DNA from: Phycisphaeraceae bacterium
GTDB lineage: Bacteria > Planctomycetota > Phycisphaerae > Phycisphaerales > UBA1924
Reading direction: 5' to 3'
Length of the DNA: 64,000 nucleotides
Assembly (NCBI GenBank): GCA_015200025.1
Contig: CP054186.1
Location: 2,740,001 to 2,804,000, forward strand
A model generated the notes under the pieces. That model saw only the letters and a program-made list of their open reading frames with translations. It searched no databases and was not told where the DNA came from. The position numbers and the translations under genes are program-made. This document shows positions 25,174 to 33,692 of this stretch, piece by piece (position 1 is the first letter of the stretch; each line of letters starts with the position of its first letter).

Positions 25174-26678
25174 GCCTTTGCCTCCTCTTCGATGCCGCTG
25201 CTGAGACTTGCTACGCCGCTCTGCTGCCACTTCGCCCGTGGCACGCCCTCCATGCCGCCCTCGATGAACAGGGATGCGCCTTCGCCGAGCGCCACCGACT
25301 GCTGGGCGCTGCCGGAGCCCGATCCGGAGCCGGGCGGGCCGGAGCCGCTGTCGCTGCCGCTCGATGAGCCAGACGAACTGCCGGAACTCGATCCGGAACT
25401 GGACCCCGAACTCGACATGGACGAGCCGCTGGACTTGCCGCTGCCGGACCCGCTTCCGCTCGATGACCCGGACCCGGAACCAGAACTCGACCCCGAGCCC
25501 GACGACGATCCGGACCCGCTCTGCTGCGTGGCGGGCATGTCGTTGTGAATCCACACCCCCCCAACGCCGCCCACCAGGAACACGTTGAGTCCGGGCACAT
25601 GCACGGCCACTGTCGTCACGCGTTCGCCCGAGCGCTCCACCGTCTCGACCAGCTCCTCGCTCAGGTCCTGGCGCACGAGCGCATCGCCGACCTGCACGAA
25701 CTCGGCGGACGCGAAGCCGATCTCCTCGTTGCGCTTCAGCAGCACCGGGTGCTCGGGCGTCAGGCGCAGGCGTCCGTTGATGGTGACGAAGCCGTCGTGC
25801 GCGCCGAGCTTCACGCTGCCGACGGTGCCCGTGACGGGCGTGAGCGCGGCTTCCGCCCACGGACGCAGCCACTGGTACTGGGCTCGCCACGGCACGTCGC
25901 GGTCCAGGCCCGCCACGTCGAGCGCTGCGACACGGTCGCCCGGCTGGAGCGCCTCGACCGGCTTGGTCGAACCATCGGCCAGCACCACCGGCGTGCCCGC
26001 GAGAACGCAGTTGGAACCGGGGCCAGAGCCACCGGGACCGCTCCCGCCCGGGCCAGAACCACCCGGCCCCGAGCCGCCAGGCCCGGACCCGCCTGGACCC
26101 GACCCACCGGGGCCGCTGCCGCCGCCACTCGATCCACCGCCACCCGACGACCCGCCTCCCGATGAACCACCGGACGACCCGCCCGACGACATGCCCGAGG
26201 ACATACCGGAACTACCACCAGACGACATGCCCGACGACGCCCCCGAACTCGCACCCGAGGACATGCCACTCGACGCGCCCGAGGAACTCCCGCCGCCGGA
26301 ACTGCTCATGCCCGACGAGCCCGTGCTCGACGGCGTCTGCGAACTCGTCGGCGTCTGCGACGAGTCGGTGGTCATCCCGCTGGATGACATCGGCCCGCTG
26401 CTCGACGGCGTATGCGTCGTCCCCGGCGTGTTGCTCGTGAACGCATCGGTGGTGTAGAACGTCAGCGTCGGCGTGCCGCCGGGCCCGGTCGTGTAGATCA
26501 CATCGCCCGTCGTCGAGTAACTCGGCGGCATGCTCGGCGTGCTGGTCGGGGTCGAATACGTGCTCTCGGGAGTCGAGCCCGACGGCGTCGAGTAGTTACT
26601 CGACCCGCCGCCCTGGGGAGCGCGTCCCGTCGCCCACACAGGGATGTAGAGGTAGTACCGAGTGGGGCCGTCGCTCAT
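25170..26678 (-). CDS. Ser/Gly/Pro-rich protein with Hint (intein-like) domain, copy 1
   Basis: A 502-residue protein. After a short ordered start (MSDGPTRYYLYIPVW) comes a Thr/Ser-rich stretch and GPGGS-type repeats. A Hint domain runs from Cys224 (NCVLAGTPVVLADGSTKPVEALQPGDRVAALD) to Asn379 in VWIHND. The final His-Asn is conserved, but the next residue is Asp rather than Cys, Ser or Thr. Bacterial intein-like domains of this kind cleave rather than splice. A Gly/Ser tail and an ordered C-terminus follow. It lies between glycosyltransferase genes in a prophage, so a secreted or virion-attached, sugar-modified protein is plausible. Confidence 0.75.
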   Translation of the reverse strand: MSDGPTRYYLYIPVWATGRAPQGGGSSNYSTPSGSTPESTYSTPTSTPSMPPSYSTTGDVIYTTGPGGTPTLTFYTTDAFTSNTPGTTHTPSSSGPMSSSGMTTDSSQTPTSSQTPSSTGSSGMSSSGGGSSSGASSGMSSGASSGASSGMSSGGSSGMSSGMSSGGSSGGSSGGGSSGGGGSSGGGSGPGGSGPGGSGPGGSGPGGSGPGGSGPGGSGPGSNCVLAGTPVVLADGSTKPVEALQPGDRVAALDVAGLDRDVPWRAQYQWLRPWAEAALTPVTGTVGSVKLGAHDGFVTINGRLRLTPEHPVLLKRNEEIGFASAEFVQVGDALVRQDLSEELVETVERSGERVTTVAVHVPGLNVFLVGGVGGVWIHNDMPATQQSGSGSSSGSGSSSGSGSGSSSGSGSGSGKSSGSSMSSSGSSSGSSSGSSSGSSSGSDSGSGPPGSGSGSGSAQQSVALGEGASLFIEGGMEGVPRAKWQQSGVASLSSGIEEEAKA

Positions 26679-27604
26679 CGTGCGGCCTCCTGTTGCGGGG
26701 CGCTCGCCTTGGGATTGGGCTCGTACCACCCGTCGGTGCGGATGGGCTTGCCGCACTCGGAAGCGGCTGCCTTCACCGCGTCCTCAAAGGCCATCTTCTC
26801 GAAGACCTCCAGGGCGCTTGCGGGCGAGCAATTGACCACGCGGAAGCGGTGCTTCTCGAAGTACGGCCTGAGAGCCGCGAACCGGCGTGACAGCGAGTCA
26901 TACAGCACGTTGTTGTGCCGGATCGCGTTCGCCGCGCGGTGCTCGTCGAAGGCGTACTTGCGCTCCGCGTCCATCTTGAAGTCGCAGCCGAGCAGGTACA
27001 CCGTCGAGAAGCCGAGGTAGTGGAGCAGCCGCAGGGCGACAAGCATGACCGAGCGCTTGCCGGTGATGCCCAGCGAGTCGGGGTTCTTCGCGTCGTTGCC
27101 CCATGAGATCGTGTCCCCGGTGAGGAATCGCTCGTGGTCGAAGTGGTCGCTGCGGCGGAAGAACAGCACGCCGGGCATGTGGTGGACCTTGAAGGCGCTG
27201 TTGCGGAGCGTGCCGTCTGGGTTCATCACCTTCAGCCGCTTGTCCCACATGCAGGTCGGCACGAACTTCAGGATGCCCGGGTCCTTCCAGCCCACATCGA
27301 TGAAGCGCCCGGGGTCATCAACGCAGGTCCAGAGCGTCGGACGCCGCACGGACCAGGCGTTGTTCACGGCCATCGTGACGATGCCGCGGGCGTCGAGCAG
27401 TGACAGATCGATCTGCTTGAGCGACGGACCGGAGAGCATCAGGAACGCGGACCGGCCTCGGTAGAACCCGCTCAGGGACACCGACTCGAACGTCGGCGGG
27501 GCGGTGTAGAGGCGCAGGCCATCACGGGCGGGCTTGCGCGCCTTGAGCCCGGCCTGCAGCGCCGCGATGTCGGACTGGTTCTCACGCACCGCAGCACCCC
27601 CCAT
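26675..27604 (-). CDS. DUF115-like Rossmann protein, prophage copy 1
   Basis: A 309-residue protein. The core has RSAFLMLSGPSLKQIDLSLL, VTMAVNNAWSVRRPTLWTCVDDPGRF and LRLLHYLGFSTVYLLGCDFKM. This looks like the Rossmann-type fold of MAF/DUF115 or GT42-type sugar-modifying enzymes, where a GPSL loop and a GCDF segment flank the nucleotide-sugar pocket. Its stop overlaps the next gene start by four bases. A paralog is at 58112. Activity is not proven. Confidence 0.6.
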   Translation of the reverse strand: MGGAAVRENQSDIAALQAGLKARKPARDGLRLYTAPPTFESVSLSGFYRGRSAFLMLSGPSLKQIDLSLLDARGIVTMAVNNAWSVRRPTLWTCVDDPGRFIDVGWKDPGILKFVPTCMWDKRLKVMNPDGTLRNSAFKVHHMPGVLFFRRSDHFDHERFLTGDTISWGNDAKNPDSLGITGKRSVMLVALRLLHYLGFSTVYLLGCDFKMDAERKYAFDEHRAANAIRHNNVLYDSLSRRFAALRPYFEKHRFRVVNCSPASALEVFEKMAFEDAVKAAASECGKPIRTDGWYEPNPKASAPQQEAAR

Positions 27605-28190
27605 CACTCTTGAACCGCCCGACGATGTAGCGGGACCCCGCCTTGGGCTTGCTCGCGACGCCGACGCGGGCGATGCGCTCCAGCCACCAGTCCAGCGGAC
27701 GCACCGTCGGGTGCAGACCCTCGCCGGCGACGGTGGTCGTGCTCGGCCGCGTGCAGATCGAGAAGATGAACCGCCCGCGCGGCACCCCGACGCGGCGCAT
27801 CTCCGCAAGCGTCAGATCCACGTCCTCGGGCAGCAGGTGCTCGAGGGCGTCGAAGCTCGTCACCACATCGGCGATGCCCGCCTGCAGGGCCGTCGCGTGC
27901 ATCGGGCGCACGAGATCCGCCTCGGGGAACGCGAAGTCGACGCCCAGTCCGTCGATGCCAAGACGCCGCAGCTCGCGCACAAGGTCGTTGCGGCCGCAGC
28001 CGAAGTCCACCACGAACCTCGGCTTGCCCTCCTGGATGAGCGGGATCGCCGCCCGTCCGTGGTTGGACGAGCCGTACGTCGTGCCGGGCTTGTTCGCCAG
28101 TGCCAGGTACTTGGCCCGCTCCTTGGCACGCTTGGCATCGAGCGGAGTCGCCGGCGCTGGCGTCGTCGTGGGGGTCAGGGTCGTCGTCAT
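27582..28190 (-). CDS. SAM-dependent methyltransferase, prophage copy 1
   Basis: A 202-residue class I methyltransferase. The SAM-binding loop is VVDFGCGRNDLVREL, followed by VTSFDALEHLLPEDVD. The C-terminus ends with GGCCGA. It overlaps the next gene by 23 bases and its start overlaps the upstream stop. Its diverged copy is at 59007. With two sugar transferases alongside, it may cap or modify a glycan, by inference. Confidence 0.75.
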   Translation of the reverse strand: MTTTLTPTTTPAPATPLDAKRAKERAKYLALANKPGTTYGSSNHGRAAIPLIQEGKPRFVVDFGCGRNDLVRELRRLGIDGLGVDFAFPEADLVRPMHATALQAGIADVVTSFDALEHLLPEDVDLTLAEMRRVGVPRGRFIFSICTRPSTTTVAGEGLHPTVRPLDWWLERIARVGVASKPKAGSRYIVGRFKSDGGCCGA

Positions 28191-29344
28191 TCGGCACCTC
28201 CGATGTAGAGGTTGAACTTGCGGTCCTCGTCGGCGGGGTCGGCGATCTCGATCAGGCTCATCGCTTCGAAGACCCACACCGGCTTGCCCCGGCTGTTGCG
28301 CTCGCAGGTCATCTGCACGCACACGCCCTCGGGGATCGGCACGAGCTTGGGCTTGAGCGATCGCGCGGGCGGGCACTTGGGCAGCACGCCCGGGAGCTCG
28401 CACACCGGGCCCAGCCCCAGCAGGCCGCCGAACCCGGAGCCGGGCTCGGAGTCGTTCATGTGGTGCGCCTCGAAGCGGTTGATCGCCAGGCGCGTGGGGT
28501 CCTCGCCGCCGCTGGGGGCCTGCGAGGTCAGGCCGTTCTCCACCGGCACGTAGCGCAGGTAGTCCGGACTTCCCGGGTTACCGTCGATCTGAGCCTCGAC
28601 CCACGGGTAGCGCCAGCGGTTGCGCTCGGTGGGGATCGGCTGGGCCGCGCCGAGGATCGCGGTGATGCGTCCCGGCGAGGGGCGGCCGAGCTCGACCACG
28701 GCCCACTTCTCGCCGGTGCCGTCCTCCTTCCACAGGATTGGGATGCCGCCCATGGGCGTGCTCGCCAGGACTGTCTCGTCGGCCGCGAGTTCGCAGGTGG
28801 TGTCCGTCTCGTTGGTGATGTAGACCCGGGCGGTCGTCACGCCGGTGAGCACGCAGGGACCGAGTGCATTGGGCTTGATCGGCTGGATCGCCACCGCGAA
28901 GGCGAGCGTGTCGGACTCTTCAGTGGCGACGTCGCCCGTCAGGGGCGTTCGGCTGTGGAAGGTTCGCTCCTGATCGTCCTCACCGGGCTCGACGAGCACA
29001 CCGGTAATCGCCAGCGCGTGGTGCGGCTCGATCAGCTCGTTCGAATCGTTGCGGACAAGCACCACGCCGATGCGCCCCGTGATCCCCGCGACACGAATGA
29101 TCGCGCCGGATGCCGCGGAGCCAGGAATCGTGGGCAGCACGATCTCCCGGGCGGTCCAGCCGATGTGGGTCTGCTTGCCCAGGTAGAGCTGCCCCGACGC
29201 CCGCTGGTGGATGCCCTCGAGCGAACGGATCGGATGGCAGACCTCTGGGAAGTCGCCGCCGAGGATCTCGCTGTTCTCCAGCTCCGCCTTGATCGAGTCG
29301 AGCATCCCGGCCGCGTGCTCCTCGTCCGATCCCACGAGCGCCAC
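28187..29344 (-). pseudogene. Chimeric gene: terminase fragment fused in frame to a phage tail-type protein
   Basis: The reading frame gives 385 residues. Residues 1 to about 91 match an internal piece of a phage terminase large subunit (GSDEEHAAGMLDSI, IRSLEGIHQRASGQLY, VLPTIPGSAASGAIIRVAGITGR). From about residue 93 the sequence matches the intact protein at 59591 (VLVRNDS, HALAITGVLVEPGEDDQERTF) to its end. The junction is near base 29069. The terminase Walker A part and the true N-terminus of the tail-type protein are both missing. This is best read as a deletion that removed the intervening head genes. Expression as a protein is doubtful. Confidence 0.75.
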
Positions 29345-29409
29345 GAACTCCCGGTGAGCGAGTTGGAGATCTTGCGGAGGATGCGACGCGGATCAAAGTC
29401 TTTGGCCAT
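29069..29409 (-). pseudogene. Terminase remnant with disrupted 5' end
   Basis: From ATG 29409 the sequence reads MAKDFDPRRILRKISN and then loses frame near 29350, after which the terminase frame (LVGSDEEHAA) runs in another phase. The opening resembles a small phage gene that usually stands before terminase, so this may be a second deletion junction rather than a simple frameshift. It overlaps the chimeric gene. Confidence 0.6.
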
Positions 29410-29475
29410 TTCAGGGCCTCCAATTGTCCATGTCCCGTGAACAGTAAACGCACTGCGCACAAGAACACTGGGGGT

Positions 29476-30186
29476 TCAACCAAACAGGGATCGATCACGA
29501 GTGAGGAGCCCAAGCGCCTCCAGGCGGTAGCTCATGGCCTCGGCAGACACATGGAAGTGCTCAGCGAATGGCTTCGAGAAGCGTTGCATCGCGGCGTCCT
29601 GCTGTGCCTTCACACTTCCGGATGAGGTTGGTGCGTCGAGGTCAAGCACACACACGACGTCATCGGCGCGCCGCCACTTGATCCACGCCCGGCGAATCAG
29701 GTCACGCGGCATGAGCAGGTACGCCGCGAACATGTTCGCCTGCACCTCTTCACGCGCTTGGTCGGTCGAGCGGCAAACGAACGCGGGCGCATCCGCTGCG
29801 GATGTCAGAGACATCTGTGTCTCGTCGCGGAGAAAGACCTTCCGGTGAAGCTGCCAGTGGCCGATCTCATGGGCGAGCGTGAACCGGTAGCGTCCGAGCA
29901 TGCGTGGGTGCTCGATGGGATCAAGGCTCCGGTCGACTCGGATGATCTGGTCCTTGAACCAGATCGCACCGAGCACATCGCTGTGACCGAATCGCTTCTG
30001 CAGGTCATCTAGTTCATACCGCAGGTTGAGCTGCAGCTCGATCATCTCATCGACGGGAACGGGGGGTTCAGAGACCTCGCCGTGGGCCTTCTGCCACAGC
30101 GCAAAGAGCGTCTCGGCTTCGGCCTCGATACTCTCATCGCGCAACCACGGCACGCGTTCGGTCTTGGCAGGCGGTCGCCCCATCAT
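29476..30186 (-). CDS. ImmA/IrrE-type metallo-endopeptidase
   Basis: A 236-residue protein with the HExxH zinc motif in TLAHEIGHWQLHR and downstream helices (EVQANMFAAYLLMPRDLIR), typical of ImmA/IrrE. In phages and mobile elements these proteases cleave a partner XRE repressor. It overlaps the XRE gene by four bases (ATGA), so the pair is coupled. It ends the defence operon, next to the prophage remnant. Confidence 0.85.
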   Translation of the reverse strand: MMGRPPAKTERVPWLRDESIEAEAETLFALWQKAHGEVSEPPVPVDEMIELQLNLRYELDDLQKRFGHSDVLGAIWFKDQIIRVDRSLDPIEHPRMLGRYRFTLAHEIGHWQLHRKVFLRDETQMSLTSAADAPAFVCRSTDQAREEVQANMFAAYLLMPRDLIRRAWIKWRRADDVVCVLDLDAPTSSGSVKAQQDAAMQRFSKPFAEHFHVSAEAMSYRLEALGLLTRDRSLFG

Positions 30187-30545
30187 TGCTCCTCTTTCTG
30201 CATCTTCTTGGCCTGCGCCGACAGTGCCTTCAACTGGTCTGCCGTCAAACCCTTTGCCGCCCGCAACAACTGAGGCATCTCTTCCGGCTCGCTCTGGATG
30301 ATTCCGCGAAGATCCTCCGGCATCCGGCCGGCCAATGACATCAGCTCATCTGGGTTCTCTCCGAGCACCTCCGCCATCCGACGCACCCGCTCGGCGGTCG
30401 GAGGGCTTTCCACCTTTCCCTGCTCGACGAGCGAGAGATAGGTTGGACTCACGTCGATGAGCTCCGCGAACTTCCGCAGGCTGTGACCCTTCGCGAGCCG
30501 CTTCTCGCGGATGAGCTCGCCAAAGGCTGGTTGTTTCTTGCTCAT
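30183..30545 (-). CDS. XRE-family HTH repressor, ImmA partner
   Basis: A 120-residue protein with an N-terminal helix-turn-helix (LIREKRLAKGHSLRKFAELIDVSPTYLSLVEQGK) and a helical C-terminus ending KKMQKEEQ. It is probably the repressor or antitoxin-like partner of the protease encoded next. The ATG at 30545 is used; a GTG at 30569 is possible but would have its ribosome-binding sequence touching the start. The gene begins 28 bases after hsdR. Confidence 0.85.
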   Translation of the reverse strand: MSKKQPAFGELIREKRLAKGHSLRKFAELIDVSPTYLSLVEQGKVESPPTAERVRRMAEVLGENPDELMSLAGRMPEDLRGIIQSEPEEMPQLLRAAKGLTADQLKALSAQAKKMQKEEQ

Positions 30546-30572
30546 GTCTGGCGTCCGTTCACAATTCACTCC

Positions 30573-33500
30573 TCAGGCCGCGATCGGCCATTCCGCGTAC
30601 AACGCCTCCGCCTGTGCCATCAGCACGGGCATCAGCCGATCAAAGTCCTCAGCCTTCACGCCCTGTTTCGTCAGAACACGCCGCACCGCGGCTCTCACCG
30701 CGGCCTTCACGTCCTCCCGATGCGGCTCAGTCCAATCCACCTTCAGGTTTCGCTTGATGCTCTGCACAACGTCGTGGATCAGGCCCTTCAGGAAGTCCAC
30801 GCCGTAGACGTTCTCGTAGTTGATGGCGACGGCGTCATAGAAGGCAAGCTCATCCTCCGCCAAGCCCAACTGCCCGGCCCGCTGATCCGAGGCCTCCATG
30901 TCCTTCTTGATCTCGATCATGGCGCGGATCACGGCCGCCGCGTCGATGAGCCGGTTGTGGTACTTCTGGAGCGTCGCTTCGAGTAGTTCACGGAACGTCT
31001 TCGCCTTGGCTAAGTTCTTCTTGGCCCGCATGTGGATCTCGTCAGCGAGCAGTTTCTCGAGCAACTTGAGCCGAAGGTCCGGCAGCGGCCGATCCTTAAA
31101 CGTCTGAAGGAAGTTGTCGTCGAGGATCGAAATGTCGGCCCGCGTGATCCCCGCAGCCTTGAAGATGTCAACGACGCCCTCGCTCTCGACGGTGTCATCC
31201 ACCAGGTCCCGCACCGCCTTCTCGATGTCTCTAGTAGGTCCACGCCCGCGGATCGTCTTGAGGAGTTGCTTGCGCACCCGCTGACAGAAGATCACCTCGT
31301 CGGCACTGGCGCGGCAGTCATCCAGGTGCTTAACGAGCAGGAACGCGCTCGTCAGCCGCAGCTCGGCGTCCAAGAAGTGGTCCCGCAGGTCATCGTCGCT
31401 GGTCAGATGCCCGTAGACCGCCGCGTAGCGGTCCTCCAGCGCGATCGGCGAGAGCCGCCGCCAGTCGCCGTAGTTCACGCCTTCGGGGAGGAACGACCGC
31501 ACCTCGGCCAGCGCCGCCACGAACAGCGGCCGGGCGTCTTCATCCAGCCCGCCCGCGGGCTTCCCGTGATCTTCTCCACCCGCAGAGTACTTCGCGGTCG
31601 CTGCCCGCAGCTCATCGCCGATGCCGATGTAGTCCACGATCAGCCCGTGCGGCTTGTCGCTGAACACGCGGTTCACACGCGAGATCGCCTGAATCATCGT
31701 GTGGCCCTTCATGGGCTTGTCCACATACAGCGTGTGCAGGCATGGGATGTCCGTGCCCGTCAACCACATATCGCAGACGATCACCATCGACAGCGGATCG
31801 TCCGCGTCGATCATCCGCTTCTTGATCGCCTCGCGCTGTTGTTTGGTCGTCAGGTGCCCGGCCTTGCTCCACGCCTCGGGGTCCTTGCCCAGGTCGCCGG
31901 TCATCACCACCTTGATCTCGGGGCACCCCGGCAGCGACTTGAGCGCATCGTACAGCCGCACGCAGTTCTCGCGAATCATGCAGACGACCATCGCCTTGCC
32001 CTTGAGCGTCGCCGTCCGGTCCTTGAAATGTGCGAGCAGGTCGGTCGCGAGTAGTTCTATCCGCTCCTTCGCGCCCGCCGCCTTGGCCAGCGCGGCCCAT
32101 TGCCCCTTCTTTCTCTCGAGTTCGTCAATTGGTGTGTCGTCGACAATCTCCGCCAGCGCCCCATCCACATCCGTCTTGTTCAAATGAAGCTTGATCTGCC
32201 GTGGCTCGTAGAAGATCGGCACCGTCGCCTTGTCATCCTGGCTCTGACGGATGTCGTAGACGTGGACCAAGTCACCGAAGACCTCGACGGTGTCGGCCCC
32301 GCTGAAGGAGACGGGCGTGCCGGTAAAGCCCAGCCGCCGCGCATTGGGTAGCGCCGCCCCGAGCCATCGCGCAAAGCCCTTGGTGAACCCGTACTGGCTC
32401 CGGTGCGCTTCATCGGCGATCACGATCACATTGTCTCGCGTCGAGAGCACCGGATGCTCGGCCTCGCCCTCACGCAGCGCGAACTTCTCGATCGTGGTGA
32501 AGATCACCTCACCGCCCTGCGTCTGGAGCAGGCCGCGAAGATCTTCGACGCTCTTGGCGTGCTTGACGTCGCCCACCAGCGACCGCGCCGCGACGAACTG
32601 GTCGTGCAGTTGCTGGTCAAGGTCCGTCCGATCGACTTGGATCACAAAGGTCGGGTTGTTCAGCACGGCCTCCCGCCGCAGCATCCCCACCAGGAAGCAC
32701 ATCGACAAACTCTTCCCCGAGCCGGTGGTGTGCCAGATCACGCCGAGCCGCTTGTCCGCGCTGCCCGCCGCCACCGACTCCAGGATCTTCCGCGCCCCGA
32801 TCCGCACCGCGAAGAACTGGTGGTACTTCCCGCCCTTCTTGATGATCTTGCCCCCAGCGGCTCCGATCGTCTCGAACACGATGAAGTCGCGGATGTACGC
32901 CAAGAGCCGGTCCTTGGGCAGCAGCCCCTCGACCAGCGTCTTCATGCTCCCGGTGGTGCCGCGCTCGACGCTCGCGCCATCAATGCTCTTCCACGGCGCG
33001 TACCACTCTTCGTTCGCGGTCCACATGCCGTGCAGCGTGGTCACGCCGTCAGAGGCGATGCAGAGCGCGTTGTGGTCGAAGAGTTGCGGGATCTCGTGGC
33101 GGTAGTGGCCGATCTGGTTGATCGCGTCCGCCACTGTGGGCTGGTCGTCGTACGGGTTCTTGAGCTCGAACAGGACCAACGGCAGCCCGTTCACGTAGAC
33201 GATGACATCGGGCCGGCGGTCGTTGCCATTCGGACCGTGCACGGGCAACTGATTCACGACCAAGAACTCGTTGTTCTCCGGCGTATCCCAGTCCACGGCG
33301 TAGATGTGCGCGATGCGTTTGCTCGCGGGCGTCGTCCTCGTCGCCGGCTCCTCGACCGCGATCTCGACGCCCCCGCGCAGCATCGCGTGCAGCGCCGCAT
33401 TGCGGCGGAGCGTGTCAACACCCTCCGGCCGGGCGTACTTGGCGACGGCTGCCTCGATCGCCGTGTCGGGCAGCCCATCGGGACGAGTGACCGTGCGCCC

Positions 33501-33668
33501 GTAGCGGGCGACGAGGAATGCCCGCAGCCGGTCCTTGAGCACGACCTCTGAGTCATCGGGCCTCGCAGCAGCGCCCAACTCCGACCCGTGGACATAGACA
33601 TACCCGAGCGACTTGAGCCGCTCAATGGTCGTCCACTCAAACTGGGATTCAGAGCCGTGCCACGTCAT
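30573..33668 (-). CDS. hsdR: Type I restriction enzyme, HsdR motor/nuclease subunit
   Basis: A 1031-residue protein. The N-terminal nuclease has DVIVYVNGLPLVLFELKNP (PD-ExK type). The helicase motor shows TTGSGKS near residue 315 and DEAHR at about 419, followed by GFTGTPVSF and later SF2 motifs. It translocates and cuts DNA when its HsdM/HsdS complex finds unmethylated sites. Length and motifs indicate an intact gene. Confidence 0.95.
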   Translation of the reverse strand: MTWHGSESQFEWTTIERLKSLGYVYVHGSELGAAARPDDSEVVLKDRLRAFLVARYGRTVTRPDGLPDTAIEAAVAKYARPEGVDTLRRNAALHAMLRGGVEIAVEEPATRTTPASKRIAHIYAVDWDTPENNEFLVVNQLPVHGPNGNDRRPDVIVYVNGLPLVLFELKNPYDDQPTVADAINQIGHYRHEIPQLFDHNALCIASDGVTTLHGMWTANEEWYAPWKSIDGASVERGTTGSMKTLVEGLLPKDRLLAYIRDFIVFETIGAAGGKIIKKGGKYHQFFAVRIGARKILESVAAGSADKRLGVIWHTTGSGKSLSMCFLVGMLRREAVLNNPTFVIQVDRTDLDQQLHDQFVAARSLVGDVKHAKSVEDLRGLLQTQGGEVIFTTIEKFALREGEAEHPVLSTRDNVIVIADEAHRSQYGFTKGFARWLGAALPNARRLGFTGTPVSFSGADTVEVFGDLVHVYDIRQSQDDKATVPIFYEPRQIKLHLNKTDVDGALAEIVDDTPIDELERKKGQWAALAKAAGAKERIELLATDLLAHFKDRTATLKGKAMVVCMIRENCVRLYDALKSLPGCPEIKVVMTGDLGKDPEAWSKAGHLTTKQQREAIKKRMIDADDPLSMVIVCDMWLTGTDIPCLHTLYVDKPMKGHTMIQAISRVNRVFSDKPHGLIVDYIGIGDELRAATAKYSAGGEDHGKPAGGLDEDARPLFVAALAEVRSFLPEGVNYGDWRRLSPIALEDRYAAVYGHLTSDDDLRDHFLDAELRLTSAFLLVKHLDDCRASADEVIFCQRVRKQLLKTIRGRGPTRDIEKAVRDLVDDTVESEGVVDIFKAAGITRADISILDDNFLQTFKDRPLPDLRLKLLEKLLADEIHMRAKKNLAKAKTFRELLEATLQKYHNRLIDAAAVIRAMIEIKKDMEASDQRAGQLGLAEDELAFYDAVAINYENVYGVDFLKGLIHDVVQSIKRNLKVDWTEPHREDVKAAVRAAVRRVLTKQGVKAEDFDRLMPVLMAQAEALYAEWPIAA

Positions 33669-33692
33669 GCCGAAACGTCCTTTCGCTGATGC

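Noticed and set aside
25300..26100. Regular GC-rich repeats that look like a CRISPR or satellite
   Set aside because: They are codon-level Ser/Gly and GPGGS repeats in the Hint protein, in frame throughout, with no spacer structure.
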